The notes under the pieces: generated by a model
Told to the model about the DNA's origin: nothing
Seen by the model: only the letters and a program-made list of their open reading frames with translations
Databases searched by the model: none
Part shown: piece by piece, positions 31,604-41,289 of the stretch
How positions within the stretch are numbered: position 1 is the first letter of the stretch
Layout: the number at the start of each line of letters is the position of its first letter
DNA from: Isoetes taiwanensis
Taxonomy: Eukaryota; Streptophyta; Lycopodiopsida; Isoetales; Isoetaceae
Reading direction: 5' to 3'
Assembly (NCBI GenBank): GCA_021234155.1
Contig: JAJEKV010000081.1
Location: 124,001 to 188,000 of the forward strand
Length of the DNA: 64,000 nucleotides
Program-made: the position numbers and the translations under genes

Positions 31604-32204
31604 GGAATAATTTAAGGGCTAAACTTAGCTATTTGGCGATTTTTTAGCACATTTTCAAAAACAATTGGCTAAAGTAAATGGAAAAAATTGAGAAAAAAAA
31701 TATAATTTTAGCTTAACTTTTTTTGGGACTGCGCCAACCTTGGAGCTCTTTAGCCAAACGCTAGAAAGTAAGAGAGTGAAATTTTGTATTGTTTAGCTAA
31801 ACCATAAGAACTTTTGGAATGAATTTTGGGCTAGTTTAGCTCGCATCATTCTAGTTTATATGAAATATATGATTAGTAGTTTAGTTTCTAGCATTATGAA
31901 TTAATTTGAGTAGTAGACTTTGCTAATTAGCATTGTTTTAGAATGTTTTCACAAAGAAAATGACTAAAATAAGTGGAATATATTGAAAAAAAAGTATAGT
32001 AATTTGGCTTAATATTTTATGTTGGCCACACCATAGAAATTTTTGGGATGATATTTGGGTTAGTTTAGCTAAATGCTAGAAAGTATGAGAGGAAAAATGT
32101 GTACAGTTTAGCTAAACCACAGAAAGTTTTGGGATTAATATTGAGCAAGTTTAGCTAAAGTCATTATGGCTAATAAGAAATATGCGATTAGTAATTTATT
32201 CCCG
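31601..32204. mobile_element. hAT-type MITE, second copy
   Basis: It is related to the MITE at 23175-23729: both begin CAT-GAA and share GGCTAAACTTAGCTA then TGGCGA. Ends: CATGGAATAATTTA at the left; read inward from the right, CGGGAATAAATTA. The flanks ATCCTGCT (31593-31600) and ATCCTGGC (32205-32212) fit a decayed 8-bp duplication. It has landed on the 5' side of the histone-like ORF and supplies its first in-frame ATG. Confidence 0.75.
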
Positions 32205-32345
32205 ATCCTGGCGAGCATCTTTGGTCCTGGCGATCTTGTCGTCTTTGGTCCTGGCGATCTTCTTGGTCCGGCCCATCCTGGCCGATCATCTTTGGACCGG
32301 TGATCTTGATCATCTTGAACCGGTGATCGCGATCATCTTTGCACT
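32205..32345. repeat. Degenerate short repeats (TTTGGTCCTGGCGATCTT)
   Basis: Five or six variants of TTTGGTCCTGGCGATCTT or TTTGGACCGGTGATC occur in a row. They lie 5' of the histone-like ORF on the minus strand. Open frames through this stretch are explained by the repeat. Confidence 0.75.
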
Positions 32346-32346
32346 T

Positions 32347-32550
32347 CCATATCTGGCTGGCGCCTCTAGCACTTGTTCCTCCCCCTCACCACTGCCTAAC
32401 ATTTGGGAATGTAGTGGTGGTCCCAACGCTGATGACGAGGGGGTTACCTGATTCAGCAGCCACTGGGCACCATGGCTCTGGTCAACCCGCCACAACACCT
32501 GGCCGTGTATAGAGGGGCCCTGTGGTTTCATCATGTAGTAACAACCCTTC
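32347..32550 (-). CDS. Possible short exon or ORF
   Basis: The minus strand from ATG at about 32535 reads MMKPQGPSIHGQVLWRVDQS, then HGAQWLLNQ, after which GTAACC could be a splice donor. It lies upstream of the histone-like ORF on the same strand, so it could be an earlier exon of that gene or an independent remnant. No family is recognised. Confidence 0.25.
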
Positions 32551-32624
32551 AATATCTTATTGTATGTACAATTTAAGACCGTGGGCTCGGTCGGTCTCTC
32601 TTCCATTTTTATGTTGTGCACATT

Positions 32625-32765
32625 TTTGCACCATGGCTACGGTGCGAAAATGGCCCTTCCATATTTTATGAGATCCACAATTTCGCACCGTAAGTACGGT
32701 GTGAAAACACATCCGCAATTTATGTTGTACATAATTTTGCAACATGGCTACTTTAAGTCTTATAT
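32625..32765. repeat. Hairpin repeat cluster 4 (degraded)
   Basis: Two or three decayed copies of the TTTCGCACCGT / ACGGTGCGAAA palindrome (for example TTTGCACCATGGCTACGGTG) occur with a linker GGCCCTTCCATATTTTATG. Arm mismatches are more frequent than in the other clusters. Confidence 0.8.
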
Positions 32766-33153
32766 AATCCAACGAAAGCAAATATTTGCAATTAATATAC
32801 AATAGATCTCCAATTAACAATCACTTATATTTATATTAGATAGATTCATATACAGATATGACTTTGGGTGGCATGCATGATCCCAATTTATAGCATTCTT
32901 CTCTGCGCTTTCCCACCTTACGGCTAGTCTATCATGAAATGGAGGAAATTTAAGTCCGTCTCAAACTCTAATTGCCACCGAACATCGAATAGAGACCACT
33001 TCGCTCTCAACTCTCGACTTTTGAACAGTGATTATCCTTATGAATGTTCAAGTCTATGACAACGGAATGAGTGCCATCATTATCATCTTGTTCTCATGAA
33101 TCGGGCGTTTTTCTTCCTTCCGCGGACATTTAAGCCATCTCCTATACTTAAAA

Positions 33154-33576
33154 GTGACATACAAAGTTTGCTTCGAATGCAATATCATGAAAACCGTGTC
33201 TCGACTTATCCATTCGGTACATTTTGCTCCCAGAGCACTCCAACCTTCAAAAATACACTATCTAAAAACTATCCACCCATTTGAAGGCGTAAACATCTTC
33301 AAGGTCTTCTTTACATTGTCGGCTCTTGAATATGGCAATGAACGAGATCAATTCCTAAATTTACCTTCACATGCCCTCCTCCTCCTTCTCCTTCAATGCA
33401 CCGAACATTTTCTTGCGACAACTTACCGTGCTAATAAGATAGAAGTGGCATCGAGGCTGCGGTATAATCGGACAGTGGGCAATGGAAGCTCAATTAGCTT
33501 GGATCTTAGTGGAGAGTATTCATACCTCGAACTATATACCCCTTTCTACGAAATATGTCTTGGTGTGCTATCTTGA
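33154..33576 (+). CDS. Unknown 140-codon ORF
   Basis: An ATG-initiated open frame contains MTYKVCFECNIMKTVSRLIH and FKVFFTLSALEYGNERDQFL. It has no recognised domain and no supporting paralogue. It lies in the right part of the inverted-repeat unit. It could be chance in AT-balanced sequence. Confidence 0.25.
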   Translation: MTYKVCFECNIMKTVSRLIHSVHFAPRALQPSKIHYLKTIHPFEGVNIFKVFFTLSALEYGNERDQFLNLPSHALLLLLLQCTEHFLATTYRANKIEVASRLRYNRTVGNGSSISLDLSGEYSYLELYTPFYEICLGVLS

Positions 33577-33599
33577 ACAACAAGCAGCCAATACCTTGG

Positions 33600-34403
33600 T
33601 TGAAAGCAATGGAATACACTACTTATCAAGTGTGAAGAGGCGATGTTCTCCACATCGGATATACACAAACTGAGAGAATAGGAATGAACCGGATAAATGG
33701 CGAACTAATTTAAATATGGATTGCATAGAAGTGCATACTCACAATTTGCTTCTAGCAGTGGGAAAGTTAGGTAAAACTTGCTTATTTTTCTTTTGCCATA
33801 TACATTGGAGTGTATACATGCCTTACTTGTACAAATATCTCTTTGCACGATCGAAATTCGACCACCAAAACCTTCAATGTGAAACATCATTTCTCTCTGC
33901 ATCTTTTTGACTTCGCCATTCACCTCGCATTGCGGGGTTGGAGTGTAACAAAGCTCCGGTCGACACCACGAAGCTTTCAAAGTCATTTTCAACTGTGATA
34001 GAGCTTATAGCCATCTAGTCACAGAATTCAAATCAGAAGGTGGAGCAGAATCGAAATACTAGGAAAGACTACGCGATTTTACCTTGATCGAAGTTTTTCT
34101 GTGGTCGAAACTCCCTTTGGCGCAGGTCGAAGCAGCTCCCGAGCAAACCGAAGCTCCCTTGGCGCGGGCAATCGATCTTCGCGCAAACTCTGTTGAGAAA
34201 AACATCTGAGCGGGAATTGAGGGCGGGAGCTAACGGTCATAATTGCCACGTGTGTAATCTGACACCCGAAGCTACAAGCACGTATATTACCGAAGCTACG
34301 TTCAGTTGACACCTGGAACGGCCAAACCAAGGCTCGATAAAAAAGTTCTTTACAAGATCGGCTCCCCATTGGCCGCAAGCTTTTTGACGTGGCATCAATT
34401 AAG
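33600..34403. other. Right interior of the inverted-repeat unit
   Basis: No firm gene is seen. A minus frame at 33705-33992 has CYTPTPQCEVNGEVKKMQRE and RDICTSKACIHSN, which looks protein-like but matches nothing I know. The phrase CCGAAGCT(C/A)C recurs at 34100-34310 in Arg/Glu-coding sequence. Confidence 0.35.
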
Positions 34404-34434
34404 GGCCCTTATTTGACCTCAAAAAAACTCTAAT
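34404..34434 (-). repeat. Right terminal inverted repeat
   Basis: This is the inverted counterpart of 25208-25240. Read on the minus strand from 34434 it gives ATTAGAGTTTTTTTGAGG, then TCAAATAAGGGCC. Confidence 0.8.
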
Positions 34435-34769
34435 GGTTTTAAGCTAGGGAATGTCTCATGATCCCATCATCGCTCATGATCACTTATACCTCACCGTGAC
34501 CCCCCTATGATCAGGTGCGCGTGCCCCGCATCGTGGCATAGAGATCATCCGACAGATGTCCCATCATCGCCCACCATACCTAACTTCCTCTCTCACATGA
34601 CCCTCCTGGTCATGTGCACCCTTGGTGCGTGTTGGCCTAGAGAATGCCTTTGAAGCGTATCCCATCATCGCCTACACGTCCAAGATCCTGGCACATGCAT
34701 CTTACTGACTAGAATGCATGTGCCTTACTCAAGCTAACTAAGAGCACACTAAGCTAAGCACCTGGCAAG

Positions 34770-35110
34770 TCGGCGTCGACAAGATCGGAGACGACTCGCC
34801 CATCAAACTCCCTCATGAAGTCCGGGTACTGCTTCTCTAAATCTTGCTTCAATACCCACGTTGCATCTTACACGGGCAAGTGCTTCCACTTGACCAAATA
34901 TTGGAGCAACTGAGACCTCCTGGTCTTCTTGAATGCCTTATCAAAAAGCAATTCAGGCACAATTTCAACTTGTTCCTCCGTCATTTTCAACAGGGTTGGA
35001 GTTTCCAAAACCCCATTAGGATTTGGGTTGTGTCTTTTTAAGACGTTATGGACTTTGAGGTGCGCTGGAAGATCTAGCTTGTAGGCCTGGGTGCCCACCC
35101 GGTCCAAGAT
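34770..35110 (-). pseudogene. Gypsy integrase C-terminus and chromodomain
   Basis: Reads RVGTQAYKLDLPAHLKVHNV, then PELLFDKAFKKTRRSQLL and YLVKWKHLPV, then in a shifted frame ATWVLKQDLEKQYPDFM-like sequence. This is the GPF/Y-type end and chromodomain (QYLVKWxxxPxxxATWE), here with short breaks near 34870. Confidence 0.85.
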
Positions 35111-35291
35111 CTTAAAAGGACCACCTTAAATTCCCTTACGGTCCTGTGCCTGTCGGCTACACTCTTTTGCCGACTTCTTGTTGCTAATAAATATCCCTTA
35201 TCTCTTCAACCAGCTGCTGCATATCTGATAGCATTTGCTGGGAGACTTCTACCTTTGACACTGGGTTGTGCCATGTATCAGGGGTCAGGCA

Positions 35292-35849
35292 CTAGTACCC
35301 ATAATTAATCATGAAAGGAGACATCTGCGACGATTCCTGCTTCGTGCTGTTGTAGACGAACTCCACTAAGTGGATGAAATCATCCCACTTAGACTGTTTA
35401 TTCCAAACATAATTTCGTAGCATGTCTTCAATGATTCTGTTGGTGCGTTTTGTCTGACCATCCGTCTGAGGATGATAGACCGTGCTCATGGAGAGCTTGG
35501 TCTGGATGGTGCTAAACAAATCCTGCCAGAATGCACTCATAAATTTTGAGTCTCTATCCGAGATTATCTCACGAGGCATGCCATGGAGTCTAAAAATCTC
35601 CTTTGTGAATAAGACGACGGTGTCTAGCGTCGTATCTATGGTTCTACAAGGCACAAAGTGTGCCACCTTGGACAACTTATCCACAACCACCATCAATGCA
35701 TCCTTGCCTCTTACAGTTCTTGGGAATCCCGTAATGAAATCCATACTCATGACTTCCCATTTTGCATTTGGCACGGGCAATGGCTCTAAGGCTCCTGGGA
35801 TTCGGAGTTTCTGACACTCCCGAACATATTTGGCTATCTGTTTCTTCAT
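35292..35849 (-). pseudogene. Gypsy integrase core with Glu-to-Lys change
   Basis: A 185-codon frame reads VRECQKLRIPGALEPLPVP, MSMDFITGFPRT (first Asp), DKLSKVAHFVPC, ISDRDSKFMSAFWQ (second Asp) and STVYHPQTDGQTKRTNRIIE. In active Ty3/gypsy integrases the last motif is GQ(S/T)ERxNR with the third catalytic residue Glu; here it is TKR, so the acidic residue is replaced by Lys. Otherwise the core is intact. Confidence 0.9.
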
Positions 35850-35861
35850 GCCTGGCTAGAA

Positions 35862-36805
35862 TTAACTACTTCTTATCTTGAAATATGTCTTCATGAACCC
35901 CGCATGCCCGGCTATGGGACTGTTGTGTGTATCGTGGAGTATCAGCTTCCTTACTCCCGAAGATCCTGGTACACACAACTTATTCTTATGATATAGCAGG
36001 CTACCTTCCTTCTTATAATGCTTGAAGGTCTCCCTTTCCTTATCTGTTCTTGCCTTTTTAGAGAGGCTTGCCCATAGCTCCTTAAAGTCGCCATCTGATG
36101 GCAATGTTTCTTCAATCCTCTTGCCATACTCACTTGAGAGAGTCGATATGGCATTGCAATGGGTTCTTGTCTCGAATGGCCTTCTGGAGAGGGCATCTGT
36201 AACTACATTCAACTTGCCAGGTTTGTAGACTATTTCGAAGTCGTACTCTTCGAGAAACTCCATCCACCTCCTTTGACTTAGATTTAGGAGTGGTTGCATG
36301 AAGATGTACTGGAGACTTTGGTGATCTGTATCTAGTTGGAACTTTCTTCCCAACAAATAGTGTCTCCAGATTCTCAAGGCCCTCGCAATGGCCAAAAGCT
36401 CTTGGTCATGAGTCGAGTAGCATTGCTCTGCATCATTCATCTTCTTGGAGTCGTATGCGACTACTCTTCCTTCTTGCATGAGGATTGCTCCTGTTGCTAG
36501 CTTGCTAGCATCTATCGCCACTAGCTTATCCTTGCTTGGATCCGGTAGGATGAGGACCGATGCTGTGGTTATTGCCTCTTTGAGCTTCTCAAAGGAGGCT
36601 TGGACATTCTCGAACCAAGCCTTGGTGATGTCCAATAGAGGGGACGCCCACTTAGCGAAGTCTTTCACGAACTTCCGATAATACCCTACCACGCCGAGGA
36701 AGCTTCTTACTTCGCCCACTTTCCTTGGTGCCGGCCAATCTACTATGGCTTCAATCTTTGCCGGATCAGTGGAGATAGATGTCACTACATGACCCAAATA
36801 GCATT
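35862..36805 (-). pseudogene. Gypsy RT end, RNase H and zinc-binding region
   Basis: The frame begins [20 protein letters not shown], then [20 protein letters not shown] (RT thumb). RNase H follows with [15 protein letters not shown] (Asp), [30 protein letters not shown] (Glu), [11 protein letters not shown] and [10 protein letters not shown] (Asp). The zinc-binding HH region [20 protein letters not shown] ends at a stop in 35862; its CC pair continues in 35849. Upstream of 36805 the open frame is cupin sequence, not RT. Confidence 0.92.
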
Positions 36806-38747
36806 CGTACTTATTACTATAGCATCGAGTTGGCAATGAAAGAGGAAGGTAACATTGACAAAGAGACGAAAAGGCGAAGGGTGATATCCCTCGCCTTAAG
36901 ATTCCTACCGATGTGGAAGAAAGCAATGCCAAGTATCTCTACCCGCTCTTCTTGGTCATTGTAAAACTAAAATGCATGTCCGCAAGATATGGCCCTTATA
37001 TGGAATTTGTGATGCTCTCGATGAAATATACGACGCCCCATCGTATACCTCTTGGGAAATCCCCCATTCGGCAAGGTCTGCCACACTTGCCCTCCATCTA
37101 TCCCGTCTTGGGATGGCCCGGACACGGGAAGGAGACACGAAGATGTCTTGCGCGCCTGTCTCCTATGGGCTCCCATACAGCAGAAGCATAAATATAAACA
37201 TCAGCACTAGCAATAACAATACAAGCATCTACCTCGAAAGATAGTGCCATCCATCCATCCATAGATCCATCATAGACATCAATATGTCATCCATCACATG
37301 ATCTCCTACCCAGGCTCAGATTCATGGGGAAAGTAGACTGACAGCTGGAGTCTCGAGATAGAACAAACTGAGTTTATGACAATGACTTGGTTTGGCAATA
37401 GACAATGGCTAGGATTGACCACTCTATGCGCCCCTCCCATGAATGCTTTGCAGATACGATGAATTAGGCTTTGTTATGACTATAATCTGCCAGAGATATA
37501 ACCCCTTGATGTCACCCAATAAGGCTACTCCGGGTTCCCCTGTCCGATAACATAGGAAGGGTTGCATGTTCCCTTTCCAGAACCCAGTGGTCTGATAGGT
37601 GGCTGCAGGATCCTGAGGACGCACGTCCTTACCCAAATGAACTCCCCAAAACAAGAACCAGACCAACACTTGCAACTCTTATGGTCAGGGCGACACTATA
37701 ACTAAAGGGTCTAAACTAGAACCATCCTCTACACAAGGCTACTAGGTCTCTAACTCCTTTCCTAATACAGGAGGTGCAAACATGATCAACCAACATTGTC
37801 TACCCACATAACGCGATAAATAATAAGAATAATATCTAATCCTAATCGCATGCACCTAACTTACAATTAAGGTTCATTGATTAGGGTTCGAGATCCAAAC
37901 TAAGGGTCCTAGAATGGCTCTACTAGAGATACATGATGCTAACTCATTTGGACCTAACTTCCAGATGATCTACCAAGGAAACTACTCTAAATACCTACTC
38001 TAGAGGATCTTCCACCTGCTCCTGGCATCTCCATCGCTCTGCGAGTGGTTTGAGGTAGCTAATGTGCACATGCTCCTAGAGCTGTTGTGCTATGCTATGC
38101 TATGCTATGCTATGCTATGCTATGCTACGTTGCAGTAGACGATTCTCGAATGGAGTTTTGAGCGCGAACAGGGTTCTAGGACGGTTGAAGAAGAAGAATG
38201 GCATAGGGTTAGGGTTTGGCCATTAGTAGGTTCGGGTTGCCATGTCATGCCATGTGGCTCCAATAGAGTGCATCCATGTGGCAGGTTGCCAATAGGATGG
38301 AACCATGTGGAAATAGTTCCATACCTACGGTTAGCTAAGTTATGTATGATGACTTAGCCATGTTCCCTTCGACACACTAAGGTATACAAGGCTAGTAAGG
38401 TAGGCTTATATGGTAATGTGGCCTAAAATATACATATTTACATCATATATTTTAGGGGAACGTCACAGAATTGACTTCTCTGAGCAATGATGACACCTAT
38501 GATTCCATAACCTATCACGATGGTCCTCAAGCAACCGACACTGGAACATAAAGGAGACCAATCCATTAGAGTCAACGGCAATTCGATCTGCATTGAATCC
38601 AAACTTTTCTAGCATTGAGGACTCTTCCATATTCTTTCTCTGTAGTCTACCTCCCTCACTCTCTATCTCAGTCCTTGGCTGTCGAGCTTGGATAATGCCT
38701 TAGAGAAGAAGGACAAGAACGGCAATTAGGAATTTGTGCATGGCCAT
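36806..38747 (-). pseudogene. 11S-like cupin gene, copy A (broken)
   Basis: Exon 1 (38747-38468) starts MAMHKFLIAVLVLLL. A TAA stop then falls inside the signal peptide where copy B has Tyr. The rest is still recognisable: ARQPRTEIESEGGRLQRKN and GFNADRIAVDSNGLVS. A solo LTR (37022-38467) follows, then a second cupin piece (36990-36806) matching copy B. That piece is cut off where gypsy RT sequence begins. The C-terminal cupin half is absent. Copy B lies about 0.8 kb upstream on the same strand, so these are tandem duplicates. The stop, LTR and truncation together leave no functional product. Confidence 0.82.
37022..38467 (-). repeat. Solo LTR in cupin copy A
   Basis: On the minus strand it starts TGTGACGTTCC (38467) and ends CGTATATTTCA (37022), so it has TG...CA ends and is 1446 bp. 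No polypurine tract or primer site adjoins it. It interrupts cupin sequence that is continuous in copy B (AGTCAATT at the left edge). A simple repeat (GCTAT)n lies at about 38088-38127. It belongs to the same family as 22453-24657. Confidence 0.85.
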
Positions 38748-39513
38748 TTCGCTTGCAGAATCGTACGTTGCCTTTGGCGGAGGACAAGAGGCCTAGCCGC
38801 CAATCCAATTTCACACCCCCATAGCATGTTAGTCACCTACAAAGGCTGCACACATGTACATAAATTGCTTGCCATCAGTAGTTTGACTGGTAGATTAATG
38901 AGTTCATGTCTTCTACGTTTGAGACTCAGAAATAAACAAAATTACCAAAAAATGCATGTAAAAATATGATGTTTGATTGCTAAAACAACAATCTAGATTT
39001 CTTCCCCCCTTTTTTTTTGTTTTGTTCTATAACTGATGCAAAAAATTGCATGCAACAAAATCTATAGATGAGAGTGCGATCTTCTCAATGGAAGCAAAGT
39101 TGGAATCTTCAAATTACAATCTTTTCATTAAGTTATCTAAAAAACAACTCTAACGACCCTCAAACATTTCTTTTTTGTCACGTAAGCTTCAAACGTTTAT
39201 TGAGCCAATGAGTATGGGTAAGCTGCTCGATTGTTGATGCTTACTTTTAAGCTAGGTTTCATATGGATTTCACGTGAATACTTAACATGCCCTTTAAATG
39301 TTGTTGCAACTTATGCAGAGAAAACCACGACAAAGCAAAGTAAAGACAAAGACTACATGAACGCAAGAACATGATGTCAAATATTCTTTCCATTGGACAT
39401 CATCATATGTAAGTCATATATTTTTCATGCTCGACAACATGTTGTGTACTTCGATAGGCACACCACCACATTACAAATGGTGATGGAGAGGAAGAATGAA
39501 GCATATAGAAAAG
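38748..39513. other. Intergenic, between cupin copies
   Basis: No gene is seen. The stretch 39377-39418 downstream of copy B recurs at 20085-20125. Poly(T) and AT-rich stretches are present. Confidence 0.5.
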
Positions 39514-41289
39514 CTATACAGAGCTTCTCCTCTCCCTAGCTGGAAAAATAATTGAATCGCTTGGGCAACGAGATGATAGCTCCTCAGCCACCTCTGTGCT
39601 TGCTCCGAGCACGCTCAACAAGACATCTCTGGGAATGCATGCATGCACGAAATTGCCTACAACAAGAAAGGACGTCGTAGGCTGTATATTCGACATTAGG
39701 AGAAGACAAAAACAAATGAATGGAGAAAGTGAGAAGGGAGGCAACGTGCAAGTTTGAACAATCAATGAAAGTGCAGTGTTGGTTTATTGATCATTATTGA
39801 TCCCTTCAAACGAGTAGAACCCCTCCTCCTCGGCGAGCAACACATGAGTATGGGATCTAGGGATCAATGCAAGGTCTCCCTGCCTCACTTCATCGGCGAG
39901 CAACACATGAGGATGGGATCTAGGGATCAATGCACAGTCTCCCTGCCTCAGTTTCCCTTCGGCGACCCTTTTCCCATTGCTCGAAATGACCTCTAGCCCC
40001 GTGGATCCTTGGATGATGTAAACGATTTTGTCACCATTATGGACGTAGTTTGGTGCAAACATGGCTCTTTGACAACATGAAGAAGAAAGCACATGTAAGT
40101 CAAACCAAACAACTCAGGAAACATGGCTTAGCACCCCCTCTACGCTCCGTCCCTAAAGCAACATGCTCACCCCTTCTAAGCGCAGATAGTGTGTTGCCAT
40201 ATGCAAATGTGCAAAAAAGGGCATCCTTCCACTGTTCACGTCATGGGGATCTCTGTCGTTTCTCACTCTGACCTATGGGAAGCCTGCCCGGAGCTGGTGA
40301 ACAAGGTGGATAGCACGTAGGTTCAATATGGACCTTTGTGGCTGCATATCCTGTAAAACATGGCTCTCTAACGTCATGAACAAAAACACATGCATAAGAT
40401 AAACCAAACAACTAAGGTAACATGGCTTAGCACCCCCTCTACCCTCCGTCCCTAAAGCAATATGCTCACCCCTTCTAAGCCTAGATAACGTGCTGCCATA
40501 CGCAAATGTGCCAAGAAGGACATCCTCCTGTTGTTCACCTCGTGGAGCTCTCCGCCATTTCTTACTCTGAACTCTGGGAAGCCTGCCGCGAGCTAGTGAA
40601 TAAGGTGGGTGGCACCTATGTTCAAGATAGATCTTTGTGGCTACATATCCTGTCTAGAGACCTTGATAATTCTAGTTTGGTTTTGTTGCCTCTCGACCAA
40701 CTCCCGCACACTTTGCTCAGAGATGTCCCACGCTTGAGGTAAAGCATGCGGGCTGAAGGCAGTGGCGACATTGAAGAGGTCAGAGTCCTGCATCCAAGAA
40801 CAACATGTGTTCGTAATTTATTACTATAGGATCGAGCTGGCAATGAAAGAAGAAGATAACATTGACAGGGTGGCATCCCTCGCCTTAGAATTCCAGCCGA
40901 TGTCGGAGAAACCAATGCCAAGTATTTCTCCCCGCTCTTCTTGGTCATTGTAAAACCAAAATGCATGTCTGCGAGGTATGGCTACACATTGCCCTCCCTT
41001 ACACGAAATTGACTTCTTTGGCTAATGGGTGCAGTAATGACACCTATGATTCCGAAACCTCTCACAATGGCCCTCAAGAAATTGACGCTCTGGAACACAG
41101 GGGAGACCAATCCATTAGACTCAACGACAATTTGATCTGCGTTGAATCCAGACTTTTCTAGCCCAGGAACTCTTCCCTATTCCATCTCTCTAGTCTACCT
41201 CCCTCACTCTCTATCTCAGTCCTTGGATGTCGAGCTTGAATAACGCCATAGAGGAGAAGGACAAGGACAACAAATAGGAATTTGTGCAT
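39514..41289 (-). CDS. 11S-globulin-like two-cupin protein, copy B
   Basis: Start ATG 41289 gives a clear signal peptide, MHKFLFVVLVLLLYGVIQA. The 11S N-terminal pattern follows: TEIESEGGRLERWNREEF, GFNADQIVVESNGLVSPVF, to a GTAAGG donor-like site at 41003. Further pieces in order are HPVNVIFFFHCQLDP (about 40840), DSDLFNVATAFSPHALPQAW then SVRELVERQQNQTRIIKVS (40780-40650), and NGGELHEVNNRRMSFLAHLR (about 40580-40500, start of cupin 2). The second barrel reads FAPNYVHNGDKIVYIIQGST and RQGDCALIPRSH (40075-39785). The end is CIPRDVLLSVLGASTEVAEE to the stop at 39516. Such proteins are secretory-pathway storage or cupin proteins. Exon joins are not all resolved: some segments differ in frame over very short distances, so frameshifts may also exist. 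The first barrel core seems to be missing or unrecognised. Confidence 0.72.
39801..39935 (-). repeat. In-frame duplication inside the cupin barrel
   Basis: A 66-bp segment coding RQGDCALIPRSHPHVLLADE is followed at once by RQGDLALIPRSHTHVLLAEE. It adds 22 residues to the strand-loop region of the second cupin domain without changing the frame. The copy at 61040-61140 also shows both units. Confidence 0.88.
40060..40662 (-). repeat. About 300-bp tandem duplication containing a cupin exon
   Basis: The halves 40060-40360 and 40361-40662 are about 85-90% alike by eye. Shared phrases include ACATGGCTTAGCACCCCCTC, GCTCACCCCTTCTAAGC and GGGAAGCCTGCC. The upstream (higher-coordinate) half encodes NGGELHEVNNRRMSFLAHLR. 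The same place in the other half is frame-broken, so only one exon copy is usable. Confidence 0.8.

Larger units (their letters stand above)
25208..34434. mobile_element. 9.2-kb unit with terminal inverted repeats and cargo ORFs
   Basis: Left end 25208-25240 and right end 34404-34434 are inverted copies: ATTAGAGTTTTTTTGAG, then GTCAAATAAGGGCC, with a 2-bp AG indel. A GCCACGT follows a little further in on both sides. The flanks are two parts of one gypsy 3' region, so the unit is an insertion. A direct TA on both sides (GGGATTA-GAG and CTC-TAATGG) would fit a TA target duplication; no longer duplication is seen. Inside are ORFs at 25727-26983 (+), 27643-28137 (-), 29154-29701 (-), 30049-30331 (+) and 31004-31603 (-, histone H3-like), interleaved with hairpin clusters. 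I recognise no transposase, integrase or polymerase, so the mobility mechanism is unknown. Confidence 0.65.
34435..36805 (-). mobile_element. Gypsy chromovirus pol remnant (minus)
   Basis: Minus-strand order from 36805 down: end of RT, RNase H, zinc-binding region, integrase, chromodomain, then a 3' untranslated part with repeated CATCATCGC(T/C)CA phrases up to 34435. The N-terminal part with gag, protease and the RT active site is missing. At about 36805 the frame runs directly into a cupin gene fragment. With the LTR at 22453-24657 it makes one element, now split by the 9.2-kb unit. Confidence 0.88.

Noticed and set aside
32182..32451. Plus ORF with an Ala/Leu/Ile-rich start resembling a signal peptide
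   Set aside because: The hydrophobic run is the translation of the TTTGGTCCTGGCGATCTT repeats.
38083..38130. Telomere- or satellite-like repeat
   Set aside because: (GCTAT)n is a short microsatellite inside the LTR and is copied with it.
40506..40742. Plus-strand ORF in the cupin gene
   Set aside because: It is the complement of cupin exons that read clearly on the minus strand.
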